Source of the DNA: CAVSRC01 sp963743015
GTDB taxonomy: Bacteria > Pseudomonadota > Alphaproteobacteria > Rhizobiales > Kaistiaceae
Length of the DNA stretch: 64,000 nt
Assembly (NCBI GenBank): GCA_963743015.1
Contig: CAVUOD010000005.1
Location: 1-64,000, forward strand
Direction of reading: 5' to 3'
The first letter of the stretch is position 1. The number at the start of each line of letters is the position of its first letter. The position numbers and the translations under genes are program-made. This document shows, piece after piece, positions 9,119-17,421 of this stretch. Below the pieces are notes generated by a model that ran no database searches, was not told where the DNA came from, and saw only the letters and a program-made list of their open reading frames with translations.

Positions 9119-9604
9119 TCAGGCGACCAGCGGCTTGAAGGTCGGATGGCTCTCCATCCAGCCGGTCCGTGCGGCCCAGCCGTCGAGACCCCAGCTATGG
9201 CCGGCGTGCTTGATGATCAGAAAGAACAGAACGCCGGCATAGACGATGTGCTCGTCGATGAGGAAGTTGTTGGCATTGCTGATGTAGGGGAAGTTCATGT
9301 GTGCGGTCCAATAGACCAGCATCAGCATGATGCCGAAGGATGCGCTCATCCGCACCATCAGGCCGGTCAGCAGCGACAGGCCGATGAGCAGATGTCCGTA
9401 CTCCACCAGGAACGTCAGGACCGCTGCAATGCCCGGCCCGGTGAGATGCGAGTAGAAGGAATGGAACGTCTTGGTGCTGTTCAGGAAGCCGGCCACGCTC
9501 CAATCCGGCACCAGTACCTGGTGCGAAGCCGCATAGAGGAATGTCCACGCCATCGCCAGCCGGAAGAAGACGATCAGCGCCCGTTCAATTTTGGTGTCGG
9601 TCAT
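9119..9604 (-). CDS. DoxX family membrane protein
   Basis: A 161-residue protein with four hydrophobic helices and the DoxX pattern (RLAMAWTFLYAA at the N terminus, LVEYGHLLIGLSLLTGL in the middle). The name comes from the small membrane subunit of archaeal thiosulfate:quinone oxidoreductase, but most bacterial DoxX proteins have no proven function. The ATG at 9604 follows GGAG by 8 bases. An FNR-like box and a short palindrome lie upstream, so oxygen-responsive control is possible. The next gene upstream on this strand is a metal exporter. Confidence 0.85.
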   Translation of the reverse strand: MTDTKIERALIVFFRLAMAWTFLYAASHQVLVPDWSVAGFLNSTKTFHSFYSHLTGPGIAAVLTFLVEYGHLLIGLSLLTGLMVRMSASFGIMLMLVYWTAHMNFPYISNANNFLIDEHIVYAGVLFFLIIKHAGHSWGLDGWAARTGWMESHPTFKPLVA

Positions 9605-9689
9605 GGTGACATCTCCACCTGATCTTGATGATGATGCCGGCTTCGGTAGGCGCCGCAGGCCAGCGGACGATCGTCTTCGGCGGGGCCGC

Positions 9690-9708
9690 CATGACGTCTT
9701 CCGTCATG
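9690..9708. promoter_or_regulatory. Short perfect palindrome upstream of DoxX gene
   Basis: CATGACG-TCTTC-CGTCATG, with 7-base arms, lies about 90 bases upstream of the DoxX start. It could be a regulator site or a hairpin in the leader. No dedicated regulator is adjacent. Confidence 0.3.
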
Positions 9709-9770
9709 ACGGTCGGTGGCCGTAGGGCGATCCGACGCGGGCCAATCTAGCGGCGGCGACGAGCCCCGCT

Positions 9771-9784
9771 TTGATCACACTCAA
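9771..9784. promoter_or_regulatory. FNR/FixK-like box upstream of DoxX gene
   Basis: TTGATCACACTCAA keeps both half-sites of the TTGA-N6-TCAA pattern bound by FNR/FixK regulators. Its centre is about 173 bases upstream of the DoxX ATG, further than usual, so it may act on a distant start or be fortuitous. Confidence 0.3.
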
Positions 9785-9796
9785 ATTAGAAAAATG

Positions 9797-10850
9797 CTAA
9801 GTGTTGACCAGCGAGCCGCCGAGCAGGACGAGCCCGAGAACCAGCACCGCTGCGGCCGCCAGGATCTCGGCGACGCGCACGACGCGCCCGGTCACCGGCG
9901 AATCGATGCCTGCCAGCCGCACCGCCACGCTGCGGGCGGAAACCGCCAGCACCGCGATCGACGCCACTGTCAGGCCGGTGCCCAGGGCCATGACGAAGGT
10001 AGCGGCGACGCCGGCCAGGAACAGGCCCTGCGACAAGGCAAACACCAGCACGATGATCGCGCCTGAGCACGGGCGCACGCCGACCGCCAGGATCGCCGAC
10101 CACGCCCGCGACAGCATCTCCAGGAACGAACCGGCCGGTCCCGCGACGGCAGCACCGCCATCCGCGCGTGCATGGTCGTGGTGGTGATGGTCATGGTCAT
10201 GGTCATGGTTCGTGGTGATCGTGCCCATCGTGGTGGTGATGGTCATGATCCTCATGCACATCGTCGGACACACCGACGTGATGATGGTGATGATGATGAT
10301 GGTGGCCGCCGCCGAAGGTCTTCGACCACAGAAGCCAGCCGCCGACCATGGCCACCAGCGCGTAGCTCAGCGTCTCGAACCAGTCGGTCGCCTTGGTCAT
10401 GGTGACCGCAGTGACATGAAAGATCACCGCCGCGATGCCGACGATCAGGACGGCGCTCAGCGCCTGGACGAAGGCGGCCATGAAGGAAAGTGCGATGCCG
10501 CGTTTCGCCGTCTCGCCCGAGGACACCATGTAGGCGCTGATCACCGCCTTGCCGTGGCCCGGGCCGGCGGCATGGAAGACGCCATAGGCGAAGCTCAGAC
10601 CGAGCAGCAGCCACACCGCCCAGCCGTTCGCCTTGATGTCGGAGAGGGCATGGGTGAGGCCCTTGTAGAAGATGCTCTGGTAGTAGGCGACGCGCACGAA
10701 GAACGGCCCCAGCGGACCGCCGAAGCCGGCGCCGCCGGACGAATCGGGCGTGGCAATGCCGAAAGGACTGGCCGCGTGCGCGCCACCGGCGACCGCCACC
10801 AGCAACAGCAATCCGACAACCAGCGCGAGACGGATCCGCGTCACCTTCAT
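9797..10850 (-). CDS. Nickel/cobalt transporter, NicO/RcnA-type, His-rich loop (one frame break)
   Basis: Multi-pass inner-membrane metal transporter of about 350 residues. It opens with a cleavable signal (LALVVGLLLLVAVAGGAHA) and carries the NicO landmarks FAYGVFHAAGPGHGKAVISAY in the first half and LSRAWSAILAVGVRPCSGAIIVLVFAL in the second. Between the halves is a loop very rich in His and Asp (runs of up to nine His), typical for Ni/Co/Zn binding. The frame changes near 10205 inside this repetitive loop, which is an error-prone place. The start overlaps the stop of the DUF1007 gene (ATGA, 10847-10850), so the two are translationally coupled. The metal is inferred. Confidence 0.87.
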
Positions 10851-11939
10851 CGCGCGCGCCTCAGATTGCGTTGCAGGAAGAAACCGGCCACCGCGATGCC
10901 GGCGGCGAACAGAACGGCAAGCACGATCGCGACCACCTCGCTCATGCCCGATTCACCGGTCGCCGGCTCGGCCTTGGCGGCCGGCATCGGCGCCGACGGC
11001 GGCGCGCCGGCGGCACCATCGTTCTCGTGGATCACCAGTTCCGGCGGAGCGGAGGGCGCGGCCGCGGCCGGTGCGGCCGTCTGCGTCGCGTTCCCTGCCG
11101 GTGTTGCGGCGATATCGGCAGGCGTCAGGTTGCCTGCCACCTCCTTCGCCGCGGCCTGCGGTGCCGGCTCTGCCGAGGGCGCAGGAATCGCCGCCGGCGC
11201 GGAGGTGTCGGCAGCCGGCGTGCCGTTGGCACCCGCCATCACCGCCGCGAACGGGTCGACGGCCGTACCGCTGGCCTCGCCCGGGCATTCCAGCGCGATC
11301 AGATTGGCAAGGCCCGCGGCGGCATCCTGCAGTTCCGGCGGCAGGTCGTGCTGGTCGACGGGGACCGCCGACAGCTCCGCCATCGTCTTCGCATCCAGCA
11401 TGTGCGGCGGGTGATACGCGGCCTTGCAGCCGGGCGGCGCGTTGGTGAGCGTCACTGCCTTGTGCTCAGGGAAGGTGAAGGCGACGAAGTATTCCGGGTC
11501 GAACACCTCAAGCGTCGCCTTGCCGTGGATCGCCACCGGCTTCTTCAGCGGCAGCGTGTAGAACAGCGTCAGCCGGCCGCCATGGAACTCGAGCCAGTAT
11601 TCGGTCGGCGGCACGAAGGGATACGATTTCTTTCCCTGCCTGAGCCAAGTGAAGAAGCTGTATTCCTTCAGCGAATCGACATTGACCTTGGCCAGCGGCT
11701 TCAGCTCGGCATCGCTGAGCTTGCCGTCGTTATTGGCGTCGAGGCCCTGGATGGCGAAGGCGGTGAAGGCTTCGTCGAACTGCCAGATGTGGCGGACGGC
11801 GGTGATCTCGCCGCGCCTTGTTGAAGACAATCTCGGCGCGGGCGTCGACGAAGACATGCGGATGCGCCGACGCCGGCCCCGCCGCCGCGACGACCAGCAA
11901 TCCGGCGATGGCAATTGCGATCCGACGAACGGCGATCAA
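10847..11939 (-). CDS. DUF1007 family protein, periplasmic partner of NicO transporter (one frame break)
   Basis: Exported protein of the COG3683/DUF1007 family, usually coded beside NicO-type transporters. Signal peptide IAIAIAGLLVVAAAGPASA is followed at once by HPHVFVDA, a His-containing mature N terminus typical of the family. DANNDGKLSDAE near residue 70 fits an EF-hand calcium loop. The C-terminal third is an Ala/Pro linker ending in one membrane helix and a basic tail. The frame shifts by one extra base near 11815, between FNK and RGEITAVRHIW. The start is taken as TTG at 11939, preceded by a purine-rich GGGAAGG; no ATG is available in frame. Confidence 0.8.
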
Positions 11940-12040
11940 GGCGCGGCCCTTCCCCTGGTCAAGGACTTCACGGCGAATGCGGCCAATTGGCGGCGCGATT
12001 TGCGCTGTGCGGCGAAACGACGCGATGGGAATGGTCGGCT

Positions 12041-13420
12041 TCACGCCGGCGCCGTCAGGCGCGCTTCGGTCTCGGCAAGCGCCTGTTCGATCTCGCCGAC
12101 CCACGCCGCGTCCTCGCCGCGCTGTTCGCGTCTCTCGCGGATGAGCCGCAGGTTGCGTGCCGTGGTTGCCGGCTCCCACGGCTCGCGCACGATCGCCAAA
12201 GCGCTGGCCGCGTGATCCGCCGCGGCGTCCTGGTCGCGGGCGAGCACCGCCAGCTCGAGCAGCGTGGCATGGTCCCAGTAGTCGCCGCCGCCGTCTCCCT
12301 CCTTGCGCACCCGTTGCTGAGCGGAATAGCGCACGACCGGAAGCATCTGGGCGAGTGCCTCGCCCGGCTTGTCCTCCATCTCCATCAGCGTCACCGCATT
12401 GATCCCCGGATAGGGGTCGCGCCAGTCCGCCTCGAAGCCGGCGCGGTAGGTATCGATGGCACGCTTGAGGAAGCCGCGCGCCGCGAAATCCTGACCGGCC
12501 TTCTTCGCCGCTTCCCACTGGTCCTTGTAGACGCGGCCGAGCAGACCGTTGGTCTCGCTGCTGGCGCCATAGTCCTTGATCACCTCGCTGAGCACCATCT
12601 CGGCATCCTTGTGCCGGCCGACACGGTTCAGCGCGAAACCCAACTGCTCACGGATCATGCGTGCCTTCTTGAGCTCCGGCGGCATGCGCTCGTAGAGGCT
12701 GATCATCTCCTCGCAGCCTTCGGCGTTGCCGACGGCGCGAAACGACAGCATGAGATCGACCGTGATGCCGGCTTCGACATTGCGCAGCTCGTTGAGGTTC
12801 GGATCGGCGGCGACGGCGCGCACCGCCTCGAGCCCCTGGCTGCGCGCCTCCACCAGCCGCTTCTTGTAGTCCTGAGCGATGGCGACGCGATCGCGAAAGA
12901 CATCCGTCTTGATGTGATCGACCTCGTTGCGCGGCATGCCGTCGATGAGCTGGAACAGCGGGCTGTCGTCGTGTTCGTCCTCCAGCGACGAGCGCAGGCG
13001 TTCGGAAATCCGCTGAACGTCACCGGCAACGTCGGTGAGCCCGCCGGAATCGTCCATGTGGTAGGGCGTGCCGCGCTGCGAGGCGACGTCGAAGGGCAGG
13101 TTCGTCCCCTCGGCAAAGACCATCACCGTGCTGCGCGGCCTCAGCGCATGGCGGATGCCGAGCTCGTAATAGACATTGGGATTGGCGCCGGTCACGTCGG
13201 CAAGGGCAAAGTCGGAGAGCATCAGCCGCTCATACATCGGCTTGTGGATGGTGCCGCCAACCTGCTCCTGATCGGCGCGGATCACCTCCATGCCCGCTGC
13301 CGTCACCGCCGGGGCAAGGATCTGATCGTAGACCGCATCGAAATCAACCGTGCGTCCGCTGCCGTGAGGCTTCCGCCCGAACGGCATCAGGATGAAGCAG
13401 AGTGGTTTCAACTGGCTCAC
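12041..13420 (-). CDS. TRAFs-binding (DUF4071/TPR-S) protein with N-terminal deoxyribosyltransferase-like (DRHyd) domain
   Basis: About 459 residues. The N-terminal 130 residues (CFILMPFGRK, DFDAVYDQILAPAV, ADVTGANPNVYYELGIRHAL) fit the nucleoside-2-deoxyribosyltransferase/TIR-like Rossmann fold; the NxNVYYELG segment carries the conserved Glu. The rest is all-helical with TPR-like repeats (LGFALNRVGRHKDAEMVL, GLLGRVYKDQWEAA) and matches the TRAFs-binding family that also forms part of animal ASK (MAP3K5) kinases. Comparative work places such proteins among bacterial nucleotide-signal or conflict systems. The start is uncertain: GTG 13420 follows a G-rich run, and a TTG at 13441 is the alternative. 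The gene is monocistronic, with no obvious partner effector beside it. Confidence 0.75.
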   Translation of the reverse strand: MSQLKPLCFILMPFGRKPHGSGRTVDFDAVYDQILAPAVTAAGMEVIRADQEQVGGTIHKPMYERLMLSDFALADVTGANPNVYYELGIRHALRPRSTVMVFAEGTNLPFDVASQRGTPYHMDDSGGLTDVAGDVQRISERLRSSLEDEHDDSPLFQLIDGMPRNEVDHIKTDVFRDRVAIAQDYKKRLVEARSQGLEAVRAVAADPNLNELRNVEAGITVDLMLSFRAVGNAEGCEEMISLYERMPPELKKARMIREQLGFALNRVGRHKDAEMVLSEVIKDYGASSETNGLLGRVYKDQWEAAKKAGQDFAARGFLKRAIDTYRAGFEADWRDPYPGINAVTLMEMEDKPGEALAQMLPVVRYSAQQRVRKEGDGGGDYWDHATLLELAVLARDQDAAADHAASALAIVREPWEPATTARNLRLIRERREQRGEDAAWVGEIEQALAETEARLTAPA

Positions 13421-13484
13421 ATTTCCCCCCCATGTGTCCAATTGGCCGGAAGGGCCAGCTTAGCAATTTTCTGCCGCGATCACC

Positions 13485-14672
13485 TCATCCGGCGAGAATC
13501 TTGCGAGCCAGGGCGATCAAGGCCCGGTCGCGGCCGGGCGGACCGATCAGCGACAGGCCGAGCGGGCAGCCCTTCACGGTCATCAGCGGCAGCGAAATCT
13601 GTGGGAATCCGGCAAGGCCTGCGATGCACAGCATGGAGACCGCCCGCCCTCGGAAGCCCTCAAACGCCGCTTCGCTGGAATCGTCCGGCGGCGCGATGCC
13701 CGGCATGGTCGGCAGAACGATGACGCCGTCGTTGCCGACGAGGTCCGCCACCCGCCGTGCCGCAACCGTGCGAAAGGCAGCCGCTGCGTCATAGGCCTCT
13801 CTCGTCACCGCCCGCGCCGCCGCGAAACGGGTGACGACCGCCGGATTGAGGGCCGGCTTGCGGCTCTCGATCCAGGCACCGTGCGCGCGCCAGGCATGCC
13901 AGCCCTGCATGGTGCGATAGGTGTCGTACCAGCGCGACAGGCCCTCGCCTTCCGCCACGGCCACGCCACCGTTGGATTTCAGGTGCGCGGCCACGCGCGC
14001 GATTGCCGGCGCCAGGACCGCCGCGTTGTTCTCTTCGGCAAACAGTGCGCAGGCATCGTCGGCGACCACCATGCGGGTCAGCGGCGGACCAGCGACGTCG
14101 TCGCCGAGCAGCACCGCGCCGACGCGTGCATAGATGTCGGCGTCGCGCGCGAACCAGCCGACCGTATCGAAGATCGCTGCCAGCGGCATGGTGCCCGCAA
14201 TGTCGATGCGCCCGAAGCTCGGCCTCAGCCCGATGATGCCGCAGAAGGAGGCTGGTCCGCGCACCGAGCCACCGGTGTCGGAGCCGAGCGCGAAATCGAC
14301 CAGTTCCGCCGCCACCGCCGCCGCCGAGCCAGAGGACGAGCCGCCCGGCACGCGGCCGGGCGCCGCCGGGTTGATCGGCGTGCCGTAGTGCTCGTTGCGC
14401 CCGTCGAGGGAGAAGGCGAGTTCCGCCGTATGGGTCTTGCCGACGAAGGCGGCACCGGCGTCGAGCAGCGCCTTGACACAGGCGGCGTGCTGCATCGGCA
14501 CCGGATCCTCGGCGGTCTTCTCCGGATTGCCGCAGCCGGTCGGATAGCCGGCGACGTCGAATATGTCCTTGACCGCGAAGCTCAGCCCGGCGAGCGGGCC
14601 GGACGCGGCATGCGCCACCGGCACGTCCGGGTAATCGACGAAGGCATGGACGGGATCGGAAGGGATGAGCAT
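13485..14672 (-). CDS. Amidase (amidase signature family)
   Basis: Cytoplasmic amide hydrolase of 395 residues with the full Ser-cisSer-Lys triad: Lys35 in FAVKDIFDV, the cis-Ser in GGSSSGSA (about 111-117) and nucleophile Ser136 in GSDTGGSVRGPA. It is shorter than GatA (about 480) and lacks its C-terminal region, so it is a catabolic amidase rather than the tRNA amidotransferase subunit. The ATG at 14672 has GAGG 10 bases upstream; a GTG two codons earlier is possible. It lies just downstream of the gamma-glutamyltransferase on the same strand, which suggests a shared role in amide or peptide breakdown. Confidence 0.9.
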   Translation of the reverse strand: MLIPSDPVHAFVDYPDVPVAHAASGPLAGLSFAVKDIFDVAGYPTGCGNPEKTAEDPVPMQHAACVKALLDAGAAFVGKTHTAELAFSLDGRNEHYGTPINPAAPGRVPGGSSSGSAAAVAAELVDFALGSDTGGSVRGPASFCGIIGLRPSFGRIDIAGTMPLAAIFDTVGWFARDADIYARVGAVLLGDDVAGPPLTRMVVADDACALFAEENNAAVLAPAIARVAAHLKSNGGVAVAEGEGLSRWYDTYRTMQGWHAWRAHGAWIESRKPALNPAVVTRFAAARAVTREAYDAAAAFRTVAARRVADLVGNDGVIVLPTMPGIAPPDDSSEAAFEGFRGRAVSMLCIAGLAGFPQISLPLMTVKGCPLGLSLIGPPGRDRALIALARKILAG

Positions 14673-14740
14673 CGGCACGTCGCCTCTATGTGGGACAATC
14701 TCAGGCCGGCACGGAGCCTACCGCGCCGCCGCCACCCCAC

Positions 14741-16328
14741 CTACACCGCGATCGCCGCGCCGTCTGAGCGCGGGTCGCTGGCGCCGAACAGGCGGCCGTC
14801 GGACCGGCGCATGATGGCGCCGGCATGGCCGAGACCTTCCGAATAGGCCTCCGGCAGCACGGTCACCCTATGGCCGGCCCGCTCCAGCGCCGCGATCAGA
14901 TCGGGATCGAAGCGGTTCTCCATCATCACGCCGACATCGTCACCGCCCCAGCTCCGCCCCAGCCGCCAGCGCGGCGCGTCGATGGCATCGCCGGGGTCCA
15001 TGCCGAAGCGGGCGACGCGGGTGAACACCGCCGACTGGAACTGCGGCTGCCCGTCGCCGCCCATCGAGCCATAGGCCATGACCCGCCCGTCGGCGAAACG
15101 GGCGAAGGCCGGGTTGAGCGTGTGGAACGGCTTGCGGCCGGGCTTCAGCGGGTTCACCGCGCGTGCGTCGAGCGAGAAGCTGACGCCGCGGTTCTGCCAG
15201 GTGATGCCGGTGCGCGGCAGCACGACGCCTGAGCCATATTCCCAATAGGTCGACTGGATGAAGGAGACGGCAAGCCCGGAAGCATCGACCGTCGCCATGT
15301 AGACCGTATCGCCGTCGGCACTGCCGCCCCACGGCGCCGCGTGCTTGCGGTCGATCTCGCCGACTTCCCTGTCGAGCCAGCCGGCTTCGAGGAAGCGCTT
15401 CACGTCGCCGCCGAAGGCCGGATCGGTGACCTCGGCGTCGCGCACGATGAAGGCGCGCTTGGTGGATTCGATCAGCCCGTGGATATGGTCGAAGCTCTCG
15501 CCGCGCTTGACCTTCAGGCGATCGAACAGGCCGAGGATGATCAGCGAAGCCAGCCCCTGGGTCGGCGGCGGCGCATTGAACAGCGTGCAGTCGTCGAGCT
15601 TGAGCGACAGCGGATCGCGCAGCCGCGCCTCGTGGCGACGGAGATCGTCGCGCGTCACCGGGCTGCCGACCGCCTCGAGGTCGGCGGCGATCTCGGCGGC
15701 GACATCGCCGCGATAGAAGTCGGCGAAGCCGGCATGGGCAAGCTGATCGAGCGTATCGGCGAGGCGCGGCTGGCGCCACGGCGTGCCGATCTCCGGCGCC
15801 TTGCCGTCGGCCAGGAAGTGCTGGGCAAAGCCCGGAACGTCCTTCAGCGTTTCGACATTGGCCACGGTCTTGCGCCACTGCGACGGGCTCACCGGCACGC
15901 CCGCGCGCGCATGTCCGATGGCATCGCCGAGAAGATCGCGCCGCGACAGCCGCCCGCCGAGGCCGGCGGCGGCTTCCATCGCCTGTCCCCAGCCCGACAC
16001 TGCGCCGGCAACGGTGAGCGCCGCCAGGGCCCCCGCGTGACGGCAGTTCGTCATAGCCTTCCTTGCGGTAGCGCTCGATGGTCGCCAGCGACCCGGCCGC
16101 ACCGCAAGCGTCGATGAAGCGCACCGGCCTGCCGGGCTCGGCGATGAGCATGAAGGCGTCGCCGCCGATCGAGTTCATCTGCGGATAGACCACCGCGATC
16201 GTCGCCGCCGCGGCGATCATCGCCTCCACCGCATTGCCGCCGGCGCGCATCACCTCGGCCGCCGATTCCGCCGCCGCCCGGTGCGGCGCCACCGCCATGC
16301 CCTTCTCGCCAACCACTGTCTCGTTCAT
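14741..16328 (-). CDS. ggt: Gamma-glutamyltransferase family protein (one frame break)
   Basis: Ntn-hydrolase that cleaves or transfers gamma-glutamyl groups, about 529 residues, close to the family length. N-terminal landmarks HRAAAESAAEVMRAGGNAVEA and NSIGGDAFML are present, and the autoprocessing Thr is in GDTVYMATVD. The small-subunit part has STYWEYGSGVVLPRTGITWQNRG and SMGGDGQPQFQ. No export signal is visible, so it belongs to the cytoplasmic-type branch. One frame change near 16050 joins YDELPSRG to the following GAVSGWGQAMEA segment. The start is ambiguous between ATG 16328 and ATG 16340. The amidase lies downstream on the same strand. Confidence 0.87.
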
Positions 16329-16394
16329 CTGACGTCCCATGCCCCGTGATCCACGCGGACTTTTGCCGGTTCGCAGCGGTATTGCCAATGGGGC

Positions 16395-16422
16395 TTGACA
16401 TGCAACCATTCAGTTGCATAAT
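16395..16422 (+). promoter_or_regulatory. Sigma70-like promoter of arsR-SRPBCC operon
   Basis: A -35 box TTGACA (16395-16400) and a -10 box CATAAT (16417-16422) are separated by 16 bases. Transcription would begin near 16429-16430, at the ATG of the ArsR gene, so the message may be leaderless. Confidence 0.65.
16400..16419. promoter_or_regulatory. ArsR operator (perfect inverted repeat)
   Basis: ATGCAAC-CATTCA-GTTGCAT, with 7-base perfect arms, fills the spacer between the -35 and -10 boxes. Bound repressor would block RNA polymerase. It fits operators of ArsR regulators paired with SRPBCC genes and implies autoregulation. Confidence 0.7.
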
Positions 16423-16429
16423 GAAGTCC

Positions 16430-16753
16430 ATGGATGAGGTGTTCAAGGCGCTGGCCGATGCGACCCGCCGCGAGCTGCTCGACCGGCTGAGGGCCGAAAA
16501 CGGCCAGACGCTCGGCGAACTGTGCGAGCGCATGGCGATGAGCCGTCAGGCGGTGAGCAAGCACCTCGCCATCCTCGAGGCGGCCAACCTCGTGGTGACC
16601 GTGCGGCGCGGCCGGGAGAAGCTGCACTACCTGAACGCAGTTCCGATCGGCGAGATCTACGACCGCTGGATCGGCAAATACGAACGCTCGCGCGTCGCGG
16701 CCCTGGCCGATTTGAAGCGCGCTCTTGAGGAGAAGGACGATGGCGAAACCTGA
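16430..16753 (+). CDS. ArsR-family winged-helix transcriptional repressor
   Basis: Small DNA-binding regulator of 107 residues: FKALADATRRELLDRL, then the helix-turn-helix TLGELCERMAMSRQAVSKHLAILEAANLV and the wing VRRGREKLHYLN. It has no Cys metal site, which is typical of the ArsR branch linked to SRPBCC/AHSA1 genes and sensing something other than arsenite. The ATG at 16430 is preferred over ATG 16421 because it coincides with the predicted transcription start and there is no ribosome-binding site before either. The gene is co-oriented with a remnant ORF, the SRPBCC gene and two DUF genes. Confidence 0.9.
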   Translation: MDEVFKALADATRRELLDRLRAENGQTLGELCERMAMSRQAVSKHLAILEAANLVVTVRRGREKLHYLNAVPIGEIYDRWIGKYERSRVAALADLKRALEEKDDGET

Positions 16754-16853
16754 GTTCCGCTTGGGCCGCCCCCTGCAGGAGACCATGGCGAAGGACGGCT
16801 GGCGGCCGCTTCTCGCCAACCTCGTCAACACGCTCGAAGGAGCCGGACAATGA
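16740..16853 (+). CDS. 37-residue ORF, probable SRPBCC C-terminal remnant
   Basis: This small frame begins inside the last codons of arsR and ends in an ATGA overlap with the SRPBCC gene. Its product contains GWRPLLANLVNTLEG, which resembles the closing helix of the neighbouring SRPBCC protein (GGWPKILSGLKTLLETG). It is best read as the tail of a deleted SRPBCC paralogue that now acts at most as a translational bridge. It could also be a functional microprotein. Confidence 0.4.
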   Translation: MAKPEFRLGRPLQETMAKDGWRPLLANLVNTLEGAGQ

Positions 16854-17305
16854 GCAGCACGTTCGTCTACGTCACCTACATCCGCTCGACGCCGCAGAAA
16901 GTTTGGGATGCGCTGCTGAAGCCGGAATTCACCCGGCAGTACTTCTTCGGGGTCACGATGGATTCCGACTGGAAGGTCGGGTCGCCGTGGAAGATGACCC
17001 ACCCCGACGGCACCGTCAGCGACCGCGGCGAGGTGATCGAGAGCGATCCCCCGAAACGCCTGGTCCTGAAGTGGCGCAACGAGTTTCCCAATCTCAAGCC
17101 CGAGGGCTTCACCCGCTGCAGCTTCGACATTTCCGCGGAAGGCGATCTGACCAAGCTGCAGGTCGTCCACGAGGCAGACATGGACAATTCCAAGACGATC
17201 GCTGCGGTGTCCGGCGGGTGGCCGAAGATCCTGTCGGGCCTGAAGACGCTGCTGGAAACCGGTACGGCGCTCGATGCCCCGCGCCGGAACGACACCACCG
17301 CCTGA
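16850..17305 (+). CDS. SRPBCC/AHSA1-like domain protein
   Basis: A 151-residue helix-grip protein (YVTYIRSTPQKVWDALLKPEFTRQYFFG at the N terminus, SGGWPKILSGLKTLLETG as the long closing helix). The fold encloses a hydrophobic ligand cavity; members beside ArsR regulators are of unknown function, with proposed roles in stress or small-molecule handling. GAAGGAG lies 9 bases before the ATG at 16850. It is the second real gene of the ArsR operon and should be derepressed with it. Confidence 0.88.
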   Translation: MSSTFVYVTYIRSTPQKVWDALLKPEFTRQYFFGVTMDSDWKVGSPWKMTHPDGTVSDRGEVIESDPPKRLVLKWRNEFPNLKPEGFTRCSFDISAEGDLTKLQVVHEADMDNSKTIAAVSGGWPKILSGLKTLLETGTALDAPRRNDTTA

Positions 17306-17421
17306 AGCAGCGGAACCGCCTGCCTCCTCGTCTTCACTGGCGGCCGGAGCGTTGACCGCCCGGCCAAGCGACCCGCGCGGGCGCGAACTGGACTGTTGTC
17401 AAACGTGAGAAGGAGAAAACG

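Noticed and set aside
10172..10320. Dense GGT/CAT repeats resembling a microsatellite.
   Set aside because: They encode the His-rich loop of the NicO transporter on the minus strand.
10212..11414. A 400-codon plus-strand frame with Met/His repeats.
   Set aside because: It is antisense to the NicO His tract and the DUF1007 gene; the repeats merely mirror the coding His runs.
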